From contig JAJCZS010000011.1 in NCBI GenBank assembly GCA_029262275.1, positions 1 through 64,000 of the forward strand: 64,000 nucleotides of DNA, written 5' to 3'. Numbering within the stretch: the first letter of the stretch is position 1; each line of letters begins with the position of its first letter. Source of the stretch: Deltaproteobacteria bacterium (GTDB lineage: Bacteria > Desulfobacterota_D > UBA1144 > Nemesobacterales > UBA2774). Of this stretch, positions 61,998 to 64,000 are shown one piece after another. Position numbers and translations under genes: made by a program. Under the pieces are notes generated by a model. That model ran no database searches. It was not told the origin of the DNA and saw nothing but the letters and a program-made list of their open reading frames with translations.

Positions 61998-62726
61998 ATG
62001 CGCGAAGATACTTCAAAACGTCACATTCGTATTCTTAAAAAAACATTGGAGCTGTCGGTTTCAAAGGGCTTCCTGTCATTGAAAATCTCTGATCTGGCGA
62101 AAGCCTCAGATATTTCGATAGGAACTTTTTATTCGCACTTCAAAAACAAGGAAGATTTGATTCTATCCTTAGCAAAAATTTCTTGGGAAGGTCGTCTTGA
62201 AGTATTCACTACCATATTCAGCGACAATGAATTAGAAGAGGACTCCCGGTACATTGGCGGAATCTTCTGTGATTATCTATTTAGCCTTGATCATCCGGGA
62301 TTATTTGAGGCCGAGCAATTGGCGGCAACCTCTGCTGTTTGGAATGCCGGTTCATCAGGCATTAAGTCAGAAATTCTAAACGTTCATCGAAAAATTAAGG
62401 ATCAAGTCTCTGCTGGGGCCCTTGAGGCCATACAGTCTGGTGAATTCAAATCAAAAAATGACTCAAAAAATCAGGCTCATTTAATGGATACCGGTGTTTG
62501 GTCCCTAATGATGGGCAGCTCCTATGTAACTTATGCAGAAAATATTATGGGCGAATCAAACAAGCGCCAAATCACTATTCCTGAATTTCTCAAGAAAAAC
62601 TTAAAGGCTCTTTGTCTTGGGTATGGATGGCTTTCCAAAAACCCTACTAGTGATATTGAAAAGATCGCTAATTATTGTTTAAAAAACGGACGCTACAATC
62701 AACTGACAGGTAAAAACCTGATTTGA
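61998..62726 (+). CDS. TetR/AcrR-family transcriptional regulator
   Basis: The 242-residue repressor has an N-terminal DNA-binding domain typical of TetR proteins (LKKTLELSVSKGFLSLKISDLAKASDISIGTFYSHFKNKEDLILSLAK over residues 13-60). A helical ligand-binding and dimerisation domain follows. The gene sits 24 bases after the tandem palindromic operator and is followed by pirin and isochorismatase-like genes in the same direction, so it probably controls itself and them. GGAAGGG precedes the ATG. The ligand is unknown. Confidence 0.9.
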   Translation: MREDTSKRHIRILKKTLELSVSKGFLSLKISDLAKASDISIGTFYSHFKNKEDLILSLAKISWEGRLEVFTTIFSDNELEEDSRYIGGIFCDYLFSLDHPGLFEAEQLAATSAVWNAGSSGIKSEILNVHRKIKDQVSAGALEAIQSGEFKSKNDSKNQAHLMDTGVWSLMMGSSYVTYAENIMGESNKRQITIPEFLKKNLKALCLGYGWLSKNPTSDIEKIANYCLKNGRYNQLTGKNLI

Positions 62727-62755
62727 TTAAGCGAAGATTGTAGGAGGAAATATTT

Positions 62756-63433
62756 ATGAGTATTGAAATTTTACATCGTGACGACCTTCCGCTTGGGGGG
62801 TTTGCTGGACTTAAAGAACATCGCCTTGTTATGGATCCAAAGGCTTTTGGGACCCATGTGAACCCAGGCACCTGGCCGGGGATAGGCAACTTTGTTTATC
62901 TAGCTGATGCACGATTCAACCCGAAGGGAGAAACACATATGCACGATCATCGGGAAATTGATGTTATTTCTGTGATGGTGGAAGGACGTATTACCCATGA
63001 GGGATCTCTTGAGCACGGACAGGAGCTGGATACATTTGACGTCCAAGTTCAAAGGGCTGGTGGTGAGGGGTTCTCACATAATGAGATGAATCCGGATGAG
63101 GTTACAAGCCGAATGATTCAACTATGGGTGCTTCCCGACAAACAGGGACAACCAGCTGGATATAAAGTTTATCACCCAAAATTGGGTGAGCTTCTCGATA
63201 TTTACGGTGGTACTTCCAAGCAGGAAGAAACCTTTGACAGTCAAACTTTTTTTAAAATTGGAATGTTGAACCCAAGACAAAGGTTTGATTTTGGAAAGAA
63301 TTTTGTAGCTTACCTGGCTACTGGAGAAGGAATGGCTAACGGAAAAGAAATACGTGAAGGTGACTTGTTTCGCGGGAAGGATCTTGATTTTGAAGCGAAG
63401 GAAAAGTCTCTGATAATTATCGCTTACACTTAA
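62756..63433 (+). CDS. Pirin-family bicupin protein
   Basis: The 225-residue protein has the pirin N-terminal cupin with metal ligands in GETHMHDHREIDVISVMVEGRITHEGS (two His in the HMHDH cluster, a Glu and the later His), RAGGEGFSHNEMNP and a C-terminal cupin-like half (KIGMLNPRQRFDFGKN). Bacterial pirins can have quercetinase activity or act as redox-linked partners. TAGGAGGAAA precedes the ATG, 29 bases after the TetR stop, so it shares the TetR-controlled operon. Confidence 0.87.
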   Translation: MSIEILHRDDLPLGGFAGLKEHRLVMDPKAFGTHVNPGTWPGIGNFVYLADARFNPKGETHMHDHREIDVISVMVEGRITHEGSLEHGQELDTFDVQVQRAGGEGFSHNEMNPDEVTSRMIQLWVLPDKQGQPAGYKVYHPKLGELLDIYGGTSKQEETFDSQTFFKIGMLNPRQRFDFGKNFVAYLATGEGMANGKEIREGDLFRGKDLDFEAKEKSLIIIAYT

Positions 63434-63455
63434 TAAAACTATAAGGAGATAAATA

Positions 63456-64000
63456 ATGTCATATGAAAGGTTTAATGCAACAAATACTGTAATGCTATTA
63501 ATTGATCATCAGGTTGGGACTATTGAATGGATGCACTCCACACCCCATGACGAGGTAAAACGAAATACTTTGGCTCTTGCCAAAGCAGCTAAAGCTGCAG
63601 GAATGAAAGTTATATTGACGAGCAGTATGGAAGATCACCCTCAAGGTCCTCTGTTTTCGGAACTTGAAGAAATACTTCCAGAAGAGTTTTCCGCAAGAAT
63701 TAAGCGGGCCGGTATTGTTGATGCTTTTGATGATCCAAATTTCAAAAAGGCTGTAGAGAATACGGGGAAAAAGAAATTAATCATGGCTGGTCTATTGACC
63801 GAAGTATGCGTGGTATATCCCGCACTCAATGCCGCCAATGAGGGGTATGAGGTTCAAGTGGTTGCAGATGCTTCGGGGTCGGCTACACCAGCATCCGATA
63901 GTTATGCTCTAGATCGATTGCGACAGGCAAATATTAACGTGGTTTCTACCATACAAATATTATCCGAAATGGTGGACAACTGGGCTGAGGGTGCTGGACC
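63456..64000 (+). CDS. Isochorismatase-like (YcaC-type) hydrolase, cut by window end
   Basis: The first 181 residues of a cysteine hydrolase are present. The catalytic triad of the isochorismatase fold is visible as Asp in VMLLIDHQVG (about residue 17), Lys in RIKRAGIVDAFDD and Cys in GLLTEVCVVYPAL. The sequence is close to YcaC-type proteins (DHQVGTIEWMHSTP, ADASGSATPASDSYALDRL). The stop lies beyond 64000. AAGGAGAT precedes the ATG, 22 bases after the pirin stop, placing it in the TetR-pirin operon. The substrate is unknown. Confidence 0.88.
   Translation, partial: MSYERFNATNTVMLLIDHQVGTIEWMHSTPHDEVKRNTLALAKAAKAAGMKVILTSSMEDHPQGPLFSELEEILPEEFSARIKRAGIVDAFDDPNFKKAVENTGKKKLIMAGLLTEVCVVYPALNAANEGYEVQVVADASGSATPASDSYALDRLRQANINVVSTIQILSEMVDNWAEGAG

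Overview
This is 64 kb of an AT-rich chromosome from a Gram-negative (diderm) bacterium. Diderm marks are a complete-looking type II secretion pseudopilus and secretin operon, Pal/CpoB-type outer-membrane lipoproteins, Lgt, and many lipobox proteins. An NtrB/NtrC (sigma-54) pair, an F0 gene cluster standing alone with hemL, and three proteins with IPTL-CTERM sorting tails suggest an uncultured deltaproteobacterium-like or Dadabacteria-like lineage. That placement is inference; there is no rRNA in the window.

Positions 1-10,400 are an accessory region. It opens with an IS3-family element (about 2-1136) followed by an IPTL-CTERM surface protein gene and then a second, orphan copy of the IS right end (2218-2241). 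Next comes an integrative element: an unknown protein, an AlpA-like regulator, a TOPRIM primase/helicase, a small transposase-N-terminus-like protein, an Xre regulator divergent from a second IPTL-CTERM gene, a ribbon-helix-helix-like protein overlapping a tyrosine integrase, and one unknown cargo gene. It abuts the 3' end of a tRNA-Ala(GGC) gene. The left boundary was not found.

Positions 10,400-47,100 are core chromosome in short operons. They include hom-ntrB-ntrC, rnc, a SIMPL-domain protein, a degenerate sirtuin, a double-length ThyX-family protein, xseA, a degenerate acyl-CoA synthetase, a CCA-adding-type enzyme, hemL with F0 genes (atpZ-like, atpI, atpB, atpE), and a lipoprotein operon (pal-like, cpoB-like, pal-like). 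Further along are an M28 peptidase, lgt-trkA-trkH, ribF-aroE, a 2-hydroxyacid dehydrogenase coupled to a nitroreductase-like protein, dnaJ, a third IPTL-CTERM gene, uvrA and dacB.

Positions 47,300-58,400 hold a type II secretion operon, gspC-D-E-F-G-H-I-J-K, ending in a MoxR-family ATPase translationally coupled to gspK. The secretin carries an N-terminal LysM domain. No gspL, gspM, gspN or prepilin peptidase gene is present in the window. The rest (58,400-64,000) holds a quinone-reductase-like MDR enzyme, a thioesterase, a NUP-family lipoprotein, and a TetR-pirin-isochorismatase-like operon with a clear TetR operator, cut by the window end.

Several genes have a -10 box only 9-12 bases from the ATG and no Shine-Dalgarno (gspF, dacB, the sirtuin-like gene, others), which points to leaderless transcripts being common here.
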